A DNA stretch of 64,000 nt from Lutimonas zeaxanthinifaciens (lineage in GTDB: Bacteria > Bacteroidota > Bacteroidia > Flavobacteriales > Flavobacteriaceae), in NCBI RefSeq assembly GCF_030503675.1, contig NZ_CP129964.1:3410001-3474000 (forward strand). Reading direction: 5' to 3'. Below are positions 26,399-35,414 of the stretch, in pieces. Every line of letters begins with the position of its first letter. Position 1 is the stretch's first letter. The notes beneath the pieces are model-generated. The model was not told the DNA's origin, searched no databases, and saw only the letters and a list, made by a program, of their open reading frames with translations. The position numbers were made by a program, and so were the translations under genes.

Positions 26399-27991
26399 TC
26401 AGGGTTCAAGCGGATAACCGTTATTATCCAATTCGATGACTTTTTTAATCATCAGGTCCTGATCATTGATAATCCGGAAATACGCATTCACATCAAAAAT
26501 CTGTTGGGCAAAAAGCGCTTTTAAATAAAGTCTGAAATTGGTCTTTTCTTCGTCAGTAAAATACTGAAAACTACTTGGCACAGAGGCCATGTATTCTTCA
26601 AAAATATGATCATCCCCGTCAAACTCTCTGTTAAACCTGTCAAAACTCCATCCTTCGAATTCATCTACATGATTGTCACAATACTGAAAAACAAACTGAC
26701 GGGATTTCTGATAATGAAAATCGGGAAAAAACATCGTTGTATCAATAGATACAAAGACATCGGGAATTATTCCTCCTCCCCCATAGACGATTTTTCCTTT
26801 TGGGGTTTCAAACTTCAGGGAATCATTCACCTTAATGCTATCCGCACTCATCAATTCCCCATTATGGTACCTTGTTTCAAAATCATTAAAATATTCTCCC
26901 CCATTTTTATTTTCATAGGGTTTTTGAATTGACCTTCCGGTTGGGGTATAATATCTGGAGACGGTTAAACGGACAGCAGATCCGTCTCCTAACTGCATTT
27001 CCTGCTGTACCAGTCCTTTTCCAAAACTCCTTCTTCCTACAATGGTTCCTTTGTCATTATCCTGAAGTGCGCCGGCAACAATTTCACTCGCAGAGGCGGA
27101 AGCCCCATTAATCAAAACAAATACATGACCCTTTTCAAAATCGCCTTTACCGGTGGCAAAAGTTTCATCAATTCTATCTTTCTTATTCTTCGTAAAAACA
27201 ATTAGCTTTCCATCTTCGAGAAACTCATCGATGATCTTGGTCGCCACCTGTAGATATCCCCCGGGGTTGTGCCTAAGATCAAGAACCAGTTTTTCCATTC
27301 CCTGTTCGATAAGATAATCCAGGGCTTCTTTAAACTCTTCATAGGTAGTGGCCGCAAATTTATTGACCTTAATATAGCCGAGATGTTCATTCAGCATATA
27401 ATAGGCATCCACGCTTGCAATGGGAACCTCGCCTCTTGTAATGGTAAAAGGCAGTTCTTTGTTTTCAGACTTTCTGTAAACAACAAGGTTCACATCAGTA
27501 TTTGGCTTGCCTTTTAATGTCTTAAGAATATAATCGCTGCCTATTTTTTTTCCAAATAAGGTATCATTATCAGCAATCAAAATTCGGTCGCCAGCTTTCA
27601 ATCCGGCTCTTTCGCTTGGTCCGTTATCTAAAACCTTAACAACCGTTAGTGAGTCTTTGTACATTCTGAATTGAATCCCTATTCCGACGAACTTTCCATT
27701 CATTGATTCCGAAACTCCTTCCAGTTCCTTGGCCGAAATGTAGACAGAATGCGGATCAAGTTTATCCAGCATGTTCTTAATGGTTCCATCCAGTAAACTG
27801 TCGGTATCCACATCGTCAACATATTCGTACTGGATATAGTCAATAAGCCTTTTAATTTTTCGTTCCTGGGGTGTACCTCCAAAAAAAGTAATGGTCTTTT
27901 TTTGATAGTTCAAAGAGGTACCCAAAAAGATCCCCACAGCGATTGAGATCGCGATGATCAATGGAAGGAATATTCTTGTCTTTCTATTCAT
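26399..27991 (-). CDS. S41 carboxy-terminal processing protease
   Basis: 530 residues. One N-terminal membrane helix (about 7-24) anchors the protein facing the periplasm. A PDZ domain spans about 95-180 (MNGKFVGIGIQFRM, NGPSERAGLKAGDRILIADND). The S41 catalytic core includes LDLRHNPGGYLQVA, GASASASEIVAGALQ with Ser300 as the likely nucleophile, and GRRSFGKGLVQ with Lys325 as general base. It should trim C-termini of periplasmic proteins. Its start overlaps the stop of the upstream deaminase gene by 8 bases. Confidence 0.93.
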   Translation of the reverse strand: MNRKTRIFLPLIIAISIAVGIFLGTSLNYQKKTITFFGGTPQERKIKRLIDYIQYEYVDDVDTDSLLDGTIKNMLDKLDPHSVYISAKELEGVSESMNGKFVGIGIQFRMYKDSLTVVKVLDNGPSERAGLKAGDRILIADNDTLFGKKIGSDYILKTLKGKPNTDVNLVVYRKSENKELPFTITRGEVPIASVDAYYMLNEHLGYIKVNKFAATTYEEFKEALDYLIEQGMEKLVLDLRHNPGGYLQVATKIIDEFLEDGKLIVFTKNKKDRIDETFATGKGDFEKGHVFVLINGASASASEIVAGALQDNDKGTIVGRRSFGKGLVQQEMQLGDGSAVRLTVSRYYTPTGRSIQKPYENKNGGEYFNDFETRYHNGELMSADSIKVNDSLKFETPKGKIVYGGGGIIPDVFVSIDTTMFFPDFHYQKSRQFVFQYCDNHVDEFEGWSFDRFNREFDGDDHIFEEYMASVPSSFQYFTDEEKTNFRLYLKALFAQQIFDVNAYFRIINDQDLMIKKVIELDNNGYPLEP

Positions 27992-28412
27992 CTATGGGTA
28001 AATATAAAATTTCAACATTGGCTTTTTTCAAAAATTCGATACCGGAGTCATCTTTGTAAGAATTTGCATAGACCATCCTTCGAATACCTGATTGATGGAT
28101 CAATTTACTGCACTCCTTACACGGAGACAACGTGATGTAAAGTGTTGCACCCTGACATCCTTGAGTAGACGAGGCTACTTTTAAAATAGCATTCGCTTCG
28201 GCATGCAAAACATGCCATTTTGTATTTCCTTCCTCATCTTCACAACAATTATCAAATCCTGTGGGTGTTCCGTTATATCCGTCAGAGATGATCATTTTAT
28301 CCTTTACGATCAGGGCTCCGACCTGTTTCCTCTTACAGTGTGAAAGTTTCGACCATTCCATCGCCATTTTCAAATAGGCCCGATCATACCTTCTCTGTTT
28401 CTTTTCCGTCAT
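27984..28412 (-). CDS. dCMP/cytidine deaminase family protein
   Basis: 142 residues, the usual size of bacterial dCMP-type deaminases. The zinc site is complete: HAEANAILKVA supplies His and the catalytic Glu, and LSPCKECSKLIHQSG supplies the two Cys ligands. N-terminal RAYLKMAMEWSKLSHCKRKQVGALIV is family-typical. It converts deoxycytidylate to dUMP or acts in a related nucleotide salvage step. Overlap with the following protease gene indicates an operon. Confidence 0.9.
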   Translation of the reverse strand: MTEKKQRRYDRAYLKMAMEWSKLSHCKRKQVGALIVKDKMIISDGYNGTPTGFDNCCEDEEGNTKWHVLHAEANAILKVASSTQGCQGATLYITLSPCKECSKLIHQSGIRRMVYANSYKDDSGIEFLKKANVEILYLPIDE

Positions 28413-28506
28413 ACTTCTTGACTATGGTATATGATTCCTTGATAGCGAAAATATAAAACTTTGAAGTGAAAGCTGTTAAAAAATTATCAAAATTTAAAAT
28501 GAAAGC

Positions 28507-29046
28507 TTATCCGTGTGAAAAATTCAACTTGGAAAACAGATCCCAGAGAACAATACCACAACTCACTGAAATATTCAGTGAGTGTTTTGTTCCGTATTGC
28601 GGGATCTCCAGACAAAGCTCTGAGGCATCCACGACCCCCTGACTCACCCCTTTCACTTCATTTCCAAAAACGACAGCATATTTCTGGTTTTTTTTTGGAA
28701 TGAAATTTTCAAGGGAAGTACTTTTGTCCGCCTGTTCGACTGAAATTATGGTTACTCCTTCATTTTGGAGCCGTTTTACCAGTTCTTCTGTGTTTTCCTC
28801 GTATTCCCAATCAACTGATTCAGTTGCTCCCAGAGCCGTTTTTTGAATTTCTTTATGTGGAGGCCGAGCCGTGATCCCACAGAGATATACCTTTTCTATC
28901 AAAAACGCATCAGCAGTTCGGAACACTGAACCAATATTATTAAGGCTTCTGATGTTATCAAGAATAACGAGCAAGTTTACTTTTTCAGACTTTTTAAAAT
29001 CTGCTATGTTAAGCCTGTTTAATTCACTGTTCTTAAGTTTTCGCAT
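28507..29046 (-). CDS. SpoU/TrmH-family RNA 2'-O-methyltransferase
   Basis: 179 residues. SPOUT-knot motifs: motif 1 NIRSLNNIGSVFRTADAF, motif 2 YAVVFGNEVKGVSQGV, motif 3 LEIPQYGTKHSLNISVSCGIVLWD. The protein has no N-terminal substrate-binding extension, like the short TrmH/TrmL subgroup that methylates the ribose of a tRNA or rRNA nucleotide using SAM. The exact RNA target cannot be told. Confidence 0.9.
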   Translation of the reverse strand: MRKLKNSELNRLNIADFKKSEKVNLLVILDNIRSLNNIGSVFRTADAFLIEKVYLCGITARPPHKEIQKTALGATESVDWEYEENTEELVKRLQNEGVTIISVEQADKSTSLENFIPKKNQKYAVVFGNEVKGVSQGVVDASELCLEIPQYGTKHSLNISVSCGIVLWDLFSKLNFSHG

Positions 29047-29069
29047 AAGTTTAAACGATTTCCAGTGGC

Positions 29070-29077
29070 CAAAATTA
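29070..29077 (-). promoter_or_regulatory. Bacteroidota -7 box (TAATTTTG) for the SpoU gene
   Basis: Minus-strand TAATTTTG, 24 bases upstream of the start at 29046. No clear -33 partner. Confidence 0.4.
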
Positions 29078-29224
29078 ATTAATTCGTGTCAGATGGTTGA
29101 AATCTGACATAGAATTGTCATCAAAAATGGCTCTTTTTTATCAAAACATGACTTTTATCATAGTTTTCCTATAGGATTATATCTTTTTTAACAGTTTTTA
29201 TGATGGGTTACCCAAGTATATTAT

Positions 29225-29232
29225 TATTTTTG
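29225..29232 (+). promoter_or_regulatory. Bacteroidota -7 box (TATTTTTG) for the reductase gene
   Basis: TATTTTTG lies 24 bases before ATG 29257. A -33 TTG is not obvious at the expected spacing. Confidence 0.45.
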
Positions 29233-29256
29233 ACCCTAATTCTTGATATCTGAGAA

Positions 29257-29928
29257 ATGATTGAAACACTAAAACCGGAAATTAGTAAACTGAATGAAAG
29301 GTATGACAAACTGACCGTTTACAAAAGGGTAGAACAGCTTTATGTTGATTTTAATGCAGAGGATATTATGATTACTTCTGCTTTTGCTGCCACTTCAGCT
29401 TTTTTGCTAAAGGTGTTCTCGGATATAAATAAGGATCAGGTAATCTATTTTATTGACACGGGATATCATTTTAATGAAACACTTATTTACAAAGATTATC
29501 TTACAAAATTGTATGACCTGAATGTTGTGAGCATCAAAGCGGAACCCAATGAGTTCAAGTTCAGCCAGGAAAAACAGTTATGGAAGAATAGTCCGAACAG
29601 ATGCTGTTATATCAACAAAGTGAAGCCTCTTGACCTGATTAAAAAGGATTATAAAATCTGGGTATCAGGACTGATGAAATGGCAAAGCGACCACCGTAAG
29701 GGGTTAAATATTTTTGAACAAAAAGAAAGTCTTCTTAAATTTTATCCCTTACTGGATATCAATTATGCCCAACGTGATCAGTTCATTATTGATCATCACC
29801 TTCCTTTCCATCCACTCAAATCTAAGGGGTATGCATCCATAGGATGTTCACATTGTACGGTTCCCGGTGAAGACCGAAATGGAAGGTGGAACAATTCTCC
29901 GAAAACCGAGTGTGGACTGCATCTTTAA
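29257..29928 (+). CDS. cysH: Phosphoadenylyl/adenylyl-sulfate reductase
   Basis: 223 residues with the PP-loop-like core of the CysH family (ITSAFAATSAFLLKV, FIDTGYHFNETL). The cysteines Cys116-Cys117 (NRCCYINKVKPL) and Cys197/Cys200 (GCSHCTVPG) match the four ligands of the [4Fe-4S] cluster found in APS-type reductases, and Cys219 in TECGLH is the catalytic residue. It reduces activated sulfate to sulfite with thioredoxin in assimilatory sulfur metabolism. No other sulfur genes are adjacent, so it stands alone here. The first motif reads SAFAATSA where SGGKDS-like sequence is common in relatives. Confidence 0.85.
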   Translation: MIETLKPEISKLNERYDKLTVYKRVEQLYVDFNAEDIMITSAFAATSAFLLKVFSDINKDQVIYFIDTGYHFNETLIYKDYLTKLYDLNVVSIKAEPNEFKFSQEKQLWKNSPNRCCYINKVKPLDLIKKDYKIWVSGLMKWQSDHRKGLNIFEQKESLLKFYPLLDINYAQRDQFIIDHHLPFHPLKSKGYASIGCSHCTVPGEDRNGRWNNSPKTECGLHL

Positions 29929-30021
29929 GTAAGAATCTCTCAGCATTTCTAAGGATTTGATTAGTCTTTAATAGGTTCCTTTTTTTAATCCATCAAAAGA
30001 CTGGATTTAGTCAACAGAGCA

Positions 30022-30052
30022 TTTTTGTATTCTCATTAATATTATATCTTTG
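30022..30052 (+). promoter_or_regulatory. Bacteroidota promoter upstream of mutS
   Basis: TTTTTG at 30022-30027, a 17-base spacer, then TATCTTTG at 30045-30052: a good match to the -33 TTG / -7 TAnnTTTG pair. The predicted start region lies about 50 bases before the mutS start. Confidence 0.65.
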
Positions 30053-30106
30053 CTCATCTTACCTGAAGACTAAGGTAAATCAGAGACAATCTAAATATTT
30101 CAGGCA

Positions 30107-32710
30107 TTGGCTAAAACTAAAAAAGTAACTCCCTTGATGTTGCAGTACAACAACATCAAAACCAAGTATCCGGATGCCATGCTGCTCTTCAGAGTGGGTG
30201 ATTTCTATGAAACTTTTGGTGAGGACGCAAAAGTGGCCGCAAAGGTGCTCGGAATCATCTTAACGAAAAGAGGTGCAGGGTCTGAAAGTGAAACTGCCTT
30301 GGCGGGATTTCCACATCACTCCCTTAATACCTACCTTCCAAAATTGGTCAAAGCGGGACTTAGAGTTGCGATTTGTGATCAGCTCGAAGATCCCAAAATG
30401 ACCAAAAAAATCGTTAAAAGAGGGGTAACTGAACTGGTAACTCCCGGGGTAGCATTAAATGATGAAGTACTTAACGCAAAAAATAATAATTTTCTGGCCT
30501 CTGTACATTTCGGAAGAAAAATGATCGGAATCTCGTTTCTGGATGTCTCTACAGGAGAGTTTATTACCTCTCAGGGAAACGCTGAATATGTTGATAAACT
30601 ATTACAGAATTTTCGTCCAAGCGAAATATTAGTTCAGAAAGATTTTAAGCTTCGTTTCAGGGAATTATTCGGTAACCAATTCTATACTTTTTATCTGGAT
30701 GACTGGATTTTTAAAGAGGATGCCTCTTACGAAATTCTTACCGGTCATTTTAAAGTTGCCTCGTTAAAAGGGTTCGGAATCGAGGATCTGAATGAAGGTA
30801 TTATCTCATCCGGGGTAATCATGCATTATCTATCCGAGACCCAACATCATCAACTGGAGCATATTTCGAATATCCAAAGACTTTATGAAAATGATTTTGT
30901 CTGGATGGATAAATTTACGGTAAGAAATCTTGAGTTATACCAAAGAAATACTCCTGAGGCCGTAACCCTTCTGGATGTGATCGATGCTACGATTTCTCCA
31001 ATGGGTGGTAGAATGTTGAAAAGATGGCTCGCCCTTCCCTTAAAAAATATTGAAGAAATTCGAACAAGACAGGAAGTTGTTCGTTATTTTATTCAAAAGG
31101 AGGAAGATCTTGAATTTCTGGATCATCAGTTAGATCAAATTAGTGATCTTGAAAGACTGATCTCAAAACTCGCAACGGGAAAAATCAACCCAAGAGAAGT
31201 TGTCCTATTAAAAAATTCTCTTGAAGCGATACTTCCCATACGAGAACGAGCCATAAACAGCAAACATAAAACCCTGGCTTCTTTAGCGCAGGGAATTGAC
31301 CCAAATCTGGAGCTGATAAAAAAGATCGGCTCCACTCTGGAAGAAAATGCACCAATTCTGATTAGCAAAGGAAACGTTATAAGAACAGGTGTAAACGCAG
31401 AACTGGATGAATTGAGAAATATCTCATCTTCGGGTAAAGCCTATTTAGATCATATTGTAGAAAGGGAAATTGAACGGACTCAGATCTCAAGTCTTAAAAT
31501 AGCTTTCAACAACGTATTTGGCTACTACATCGAGGTTCGAAATACGCATAAAGATAAGGTCCCTGAAAACTGGATCAGAAAACAGACTCTGGTATCTGCA
31601 GAAAGATACATCACCGAAGAATTGAAAGAATACGAATCGAAAATTCTTGGTGCTCAGGAAAAAATAGGACATCTTGAAAATACGATCTATCAGGATTTGC
31701 TTCAAAACCTGCATCCACATATTCTAAGCATTCAAAATACCGCTAAAATGATCGCTCAATTAGATTGTTTGGGCTCTTTTGCAAAAGTGGCGGTACGGAA
31801 CAATTATGTCCGGCCTGTACTTGACAATTCCACCGTGATAGAAATCAATAACGGAAGACATCCTGTGATCGAAAAACAATTGCCTTCAGGGGAACACTAT
31901 GTGGCCAACGATGTTGTACTGAACAGGGATCAACAGCAGATCATCATGATCACCGGTCCGAATATGAGTGGAAAATCAGCCCTATTAAGGCAAACCGCCC
32001 TCATCGTATTATTAGGACAAATAGGTTCGTATGTGCCGGCCCAAAATGCAAAACTGGGCATTGTTGATAAAATTTTTACCCGAGTAGGTGCGAGCGATAA
32101 CATCTCTATGGGAGAATCAACTTTTATGGTGGAAATGAATGAAACTGCCAATATCCTAAATAACCTTTCTGAAAGAAGCCTGATCCTTCTGGACGAGATC
32201 GGAAGGGGCACGAGCACGTATGACGGGATTTCAATTGCCTGGGCCATAGCAGAATACCTTCATGAGCATCCAACAAGGGCAAAGACCCTGTTTGCCACCC
32301 ATTATCATGAGCTCAATGATATGAGTGAAACTTTTGAAAGAATCAAAAATTTTAATGTTTCTGTAAAGGAGCTGAAAGATAAGGTTATTTTCATTCGTAA
32401 ACTGGTTCCTGGAGGGAGTAAACACAGTTTTGGTATTCATGTGGCCAAATTAGCAGGAATGCCGAGCCCTGTACTTCACAGAGCCAATAAAATGCTAAGT
32501 CATCTGGAAAAAAATCATGCCTCAGAGGAAATACAGGAAAAACTGAAGAGTGCCTCTGACAAAGATATTCAACTGAGCTTTATCAATCTTGATGACCCTT
32601 TACTCGAGGAAATCAAAGATGAAATTTTAAGCACAAACATAGATTCACTTACTCCAATAGAAGCATTAATGAAGCTGAACGAAATCAAAAGAATGCTTAC
32701 CAAAAAATAA
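30107..32710 (+). CDS. mutS: DNA mismatch repair ATPase MutS
   Basis: 867 residues from a TTG start at 30107 (AKTKKVTPLMLQYNNIK follows, as in other flavobacterial MutS). The mismatch-binding domain contains GDFYETFGEDA (Phe-x-Glu motif), and the ATPase domain has Walker A GPNMSGKSALLRQ, GESTFMVEMNE, Walker B LILLDEIGRGTSTYDG and the ATHYHEL signature. It recognises base mismatches in the cytoplasm and starts repair with MutL. No mutL lies in this window. The next gene's ATG overlaps the mutS stop by one base. Confidence 0.95.
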   Translation: MAKTKKVTPLMLQYNNIKTKYPDAMLLFRVGDFYETFGEDAKVAAKVLGIILTKRGAGSESETALAGFPHHSLNTYLPKLVKAGLRVAICDQLEDPKMTKKIVKRGVTELVTPGVALNDEVLNAKNNNFLASVHFGRKMIGISFLDVSTGEFITSQGNAEYVDKLLQNFRPSEILVQKDFKLRFRELFGNQFYTFYLDDWIFKEDASYEILTGHFKVASLKGFGIEDLNEGIISSGVIMHYLSETQHHQLEHISNIQRLYENDFVWMDKFTVRNLELYQRNTPEAVTLLDVIDATISPMGGRMLKRWLALPLKNIEEIRTRQEVVRYFIQKEEDLEFLDHQLDQISDLERLISKLATGKINPREVVLLKNSLEAILPIRERAINSKHKTLASLAQGIDPNLELIKKIGSTLEENAPILISKGNVIRTGVNAELDELRNISSSGKAYLDHIVEREIERTQISSLKIAFNNVFGYYIEVRNTHKDKVPENWIRKQTLVSAERYITEELKEYESKILGAQEKIGHLENTIYQDLLQNLHPHILSIQNTAKMIAQLDCLGSFAKVAVRNNYVRPVLDNSTVIEINNGRHPVIEKQLPSGEHYVANDVVLNRDQQQIIMITGPNMSGKSALLRQTALIVLLGQIGSYVPAQNAKLGIVDKIFTRVGASDNISMGESTFMVEMNETANILNNLSERSLILLDEIGRGTSTYDGISIAWAIAEYLHEHPTRAKTLFATHYHELNDMSETFERIKNFNVSVKELKDKVIFIRKLVPGGSKHSFGIHVAKLAGMPSPVLHRANKMLSHLEKNHASEEIQEKLKSASDKDIQLSFINLDDPLLEEIKDEILSTNIDSLTPIEALMKLNEIKRMLTKK

Positions 32711-34452
32711 TGAACATGAAACCTTACCTTAACTTCTTTTTCTTCCTTCTGATTCTTTCATCTTCGTGCACGCAGAGAACAAATGAAAAGAAAACGGAAA
32801 CAAACATTGTAATCACAACACCAGAGGATCAGTCTGTTAAAAACGGGCGTTTGCTTTTGATTTTTGCAAAAAACAATGACAAAGAACCTAGGTTCCAAAT
32901 CAATGGCGGTCTTAATACACAAGTGCTTTACGGAATGAACATTGAAAACCACAGTCCGGGCGAAAAAATTCATTTTGATTCTGAAGCGATGGGTTTTCCT
33001 GTTGAATCCCTCAGCGATCTCGAGCCAGGTGAATACTATGTTCAGGCCCTTTTTCATGTATACGAAACTTTTGACCTGTCAACCGGACATACGGTAAAAC
33101 TGCCCATGGACAACGGGGAAGGACAGCAATGGAATCGTTCCCCGGGTAACTTTTACAGTACCCCGATAAAGATCGATATCGGACAAAATGGTATGCCCGA
33201 TTTTGCATTGAAACTCGATCAGGTAATCCCTGAAATAGAAGAGCCGAAGGATACAGAATGGGTAAAACACATTAAAATAAAATCTGAAAAACTATCGACG
33301 TTTTGGGGTCGGGATATTTACCTTGGTGCCCACGTATTGCTTCCTAAAAATTTCGACAAACATCCTGAGGCCCGCTATCCACTTATGATATTTCATGGTC
33401 ACTTCCCTTCTGATTTTGGAGGGTTCAGAACTACTCCTCCGGATAAAGACCTTGAACCGGATTATTCTGAACGATTTAAGGTTAAAGGGTACAACATCAT
33501 TCAGCAACAGGAAGCCTATGATTTCTATCAACGATGGAACAGCCCGGATTTTCCACGATTTCTGATTATAGAGATTCAGCACCCTACCCCGTATTACGAT
33601 GATTCTTATGCTGTGAATTCTGCAAGTCAAGGCCCTTACGGAGACGCAATTACCTATGAACTTATACCTCATATTGAAAAAGAGTTCAGAGGAATTGGCA
33701 AGGGATGGTCAAGATTTTTGTACGGAGGTTCCACGGGCGGATGGGAAGCCCTGGCCGTTCAGGTGAAATATCCGGATGAATACAATGGTTGTTTTGCCGC
33801 TTGTCCAGACCCTATTGATTTCACAAGTTATTGTCTTACAAATATTTATGAAGATCAAAACGCATATTATTACAAGAGCGACTTTAAAACTCTTGAAGTC
33901 CCTTCCCGAAGAGATTTTCTGGGCCAGATCTCTTCTACCGTAAAACAAGACAACCACCTGGAACTGGTTCTTGGAGATAAATCCCGGTCGGGCCAGCAAT
34001 TTGATATCTGGGAGGCTACTTATTCCCCTCAGGGTGAAGATGGTTATCCCCAAAGGATCTGGGACAAATATACAGGTGAGATAGATCATGTTGTGGCCAA
34101 TTACTGGAAGGAAAACTATGACCTGCGATATATTTTGGAGAGAGACTGGGACAAGCTGGGAGAAAAATTAAGAGGAAAAATACATATCTATTGTGGAGAC
34201 ATGGATAATTACTACCTCAATAATGCGGTCTATTCCATGGAGGCTTTTTTAGAAAGTACTACCGATCCCTATTACGAAGGGGAGGTGGATTATGGTGATC
34301 GGGCAGAACATTGCTGGAACGGGGATCAGGAAAATCCCAATCACATCTCAAGACTGAGGTACAACTCCATGTATGTTCCCAAAATCATGAAGCGTATAGC
34401 AGAATCAGCTCCTCCCGGGGCCGATCTGACAAGCTGGAGGTATAAGGAATGA
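32710..34452 (+). CDS. Lipoprotein esterase-like protein (alpha/beta hydrolase fold)
   Basis: 580 residues. The lipobox LSSSC gives a lipidated Cys near residue 20 (the exact Met may be 32710 or 32716). An N-terminal beta domain (to about 170) precedes an esterase domain with GGSTGGWEALAVQVKYP, whose Ser at about residue 340 is the expected nucleophile in GxSxGG. Later blocks (YCGDMDNYYLNN, DRAEHCWNG) may hold the Asp and His. The nearest recognisable type is the putative-esterase (Esterase D-like) group; substrate unknown. The TAATG overlap with mutS is odd for a surface lipoprotein. Confidence 0.7.
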   Translation: MNMKPYLNFFFFLLILSSSCTQRTNEKKTETNIVITTPEDQSVKNGRLLLIFAKNNDKEPRFQINGGLNTQVLYGMNIENHSPGEKIHFDSEAMGFPVESLSDLEPGEYYVQALFHVYETFDLSTGHTVKLPMDNGEGQQWNRSPGNFYSTPIKIDIGQNGMPDFALKLDQVIPEIEEPKDTEWVKHIKIKSEKLSTFWGRDIYLGAHVLLPKNFDKHPEARYPLMIFHGHFPSDFGGFRTTPPDKDLEPDYSERFKVKGYNIIQQQEAYDFYQRWNSPDFPRFLIIEIQHPTPYYDDSYAVNSASQGPYGDAITYELIPHIEKEFRGIGKGWSRFLYGGSTGGWEALAVQVKYPDEYNGCFAACPDPIDFTSYCLTNIYEDQNAYYYKSDFKTLEVPSRRDFLGQISSTVKQDNHLELVLGDKSRSGQQFDIWEATYSPQGEDGYPQRIWDKYTGEIDHVVANYWKENYDLRYILERDWDKLGEKLRGKIHIYCGDMDNYYLNNAVYSMEAFLESTTDPYYEGEVDYGDRAEHCWNGDQENPNHISRLRYNSMYVPKIMKRIAESAPPGADLTSWRYKE

Positions 34453-34515
34453 GGCGCTTCAGAAATAAAATAGGCACGGACCCTGAAAAGGATGATATGC
34501 ATTGACGAATTATAT

Positions 34516-34523
34516 TATCTTTG
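34516..34523 (+). promoter_or_regulatory. Bacteroidota -7 box (TATCTTTG) for tatA
   Basis: TATCTTTG lies 18 bases before the tatA ATG, giving a near-leaderless transcript. A TTG at 34502 is too close to be a good -33. Confidence 0.5.
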
Positions 34524-34541
34524 TAAGGTAATTTTAGGAAT

Positions 34542-34826
34542 ATGTTTTTATTTATTAGCGGAGCTGAGATATTTATAATCCTTGTCATCGTAGTGATGCT
34601 TTTTGGAGCAGACAAACTCCCTGAGCTGGCAAGAGGCCTGGGAAAAGGAATGCAGCAACTTAAAAATGCCACTAATGAAGTAAAAAAGGAAATCTCTGAT
34701 GGAGCCAAAAAGCAGGGAATAGATACGGATCTTACTAAAGATATTCAGAAAGACATCAAGAATATTAAGAATAAGGTCCAGGACAATATAGATGACCTTA
34801 CCGGTCCGATCAAACGAAACTTTTAA
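34542..34826 (+). CDS. tatA: Sec-independent (twin-arginine) translocase subunit TatA/TatB type
   Basis: 94 residues. A short membrane helix (FLFISGAEIFIILVIVVMLFG) is followed by the FGADKLPELARGLGKGM hinge and amphipathic helix of TatA/TatE, then a charged tail. Note that the usual Phe-Gly hinge is present, as is the polar Glu at residue 8 in the helix. TatA subunits form the pore of the Tat export system for folded proteins. tatC is not in the window. The PAP2 phosphatase gene starts 6 bases after its stop. Confidence 0.9.
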   Translation: MFLFISGAEIFIILVIVVMLFGADKLPELARGLGKGMQQLKNATNEVKKEISDGAKKQGIDTDLTKDIQKDIKNIKNKVQDNIDDLTGPIKRNF

Positions 34827-34832
34827 TTCAAT

Positions 34833-35414
34833 TTGAGTCTTTTAGATAAAATTATTCATTACGATAAAGAACTCTTGATCTTTATCAATACAATGGGCTC
34901 TGAAAACTGGGATGGTTTCTGGCTGCTTATTACCAATCAGCTAAGCTGGATTCCTTTGTATCTGTTGTTTTTTTATTTGATCTTCAAATCCTTTGGGTGG
35001 AAAAAAGGAATCGCCATGATTCTACTCACCGCTTTATTGATAACATTCTCCGATCAGTTTACTGTGTTTTTGAAAAATTATTTTGAACGACTGAGGCCCA
35101 ACAGAGACCCTTCAATTAATGAAATCATCAGAATTGTTAAAAATAATTCCAGTTACAGTTTTGTGTCAGGTCATGCCACAACTTCTACTGCTGTTACCCT
35201 TTTGATGCATCTGACCTTGAAGAAAAATTACAAATACACCCTTTTCTTCTTCATCTGGCCTCTTCTATTCAGTTACAGCAGAATGTATCTGGGGGTTCAC
35301 TTTCCGGCTGATGTTATTACTGGAGCACTTCTCGGTTTGCTTATTGGTTATTTGTTCTATAAATTGAGTCTGTTGCTGCTTAAAAAAATAGATACAAGGC
35401 TTAAACAACCATAA
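34833..35414 (+). CDS. PAP2-family membrane phosphatase
   Basis: 193 residues from a TTG start at 34833. The PAP2 signature is complete: KNYFERLRP (KxxxxxxRP), FVSGHATTS (xSGH, where Pro is commonly first) and SRMYLGVHFPADV (SRxxxxxHxxxD), placed between hydrophobic helices in the usual order. Such enzymes dephosphorylate phosphatidic acid, undecaprenyl diphosphate or phosphatidylglycerophosphate at the membrane. Its 3' end overlaps the end of the opposing LuxE-like gene by 14 bases. Confidence 0.9.
   Translation: MSLLDKIIHYDKELLIFINTMGSENWDGFWLLITNQLSWIPLYLLFFYLIFKSFGWKKGIAMILLTALLITFSDQFTVFLKNYFERLRPNRDPSINEIIRIVKNNSSYSFVSGHATTSTAVTLLMHLTLKKNYKYTLFFFIWPLLFSYSRMYLGVHFPADVITGALLGLLIGYLFYKLSLLLLKKIDTRLKQP

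Noticed and set aside
33292-33672. 126-residue minus-strand frames inside the esterase-like gene
   Set aside because: Composition and overlap mark them as shadows of the plus-strand gene.
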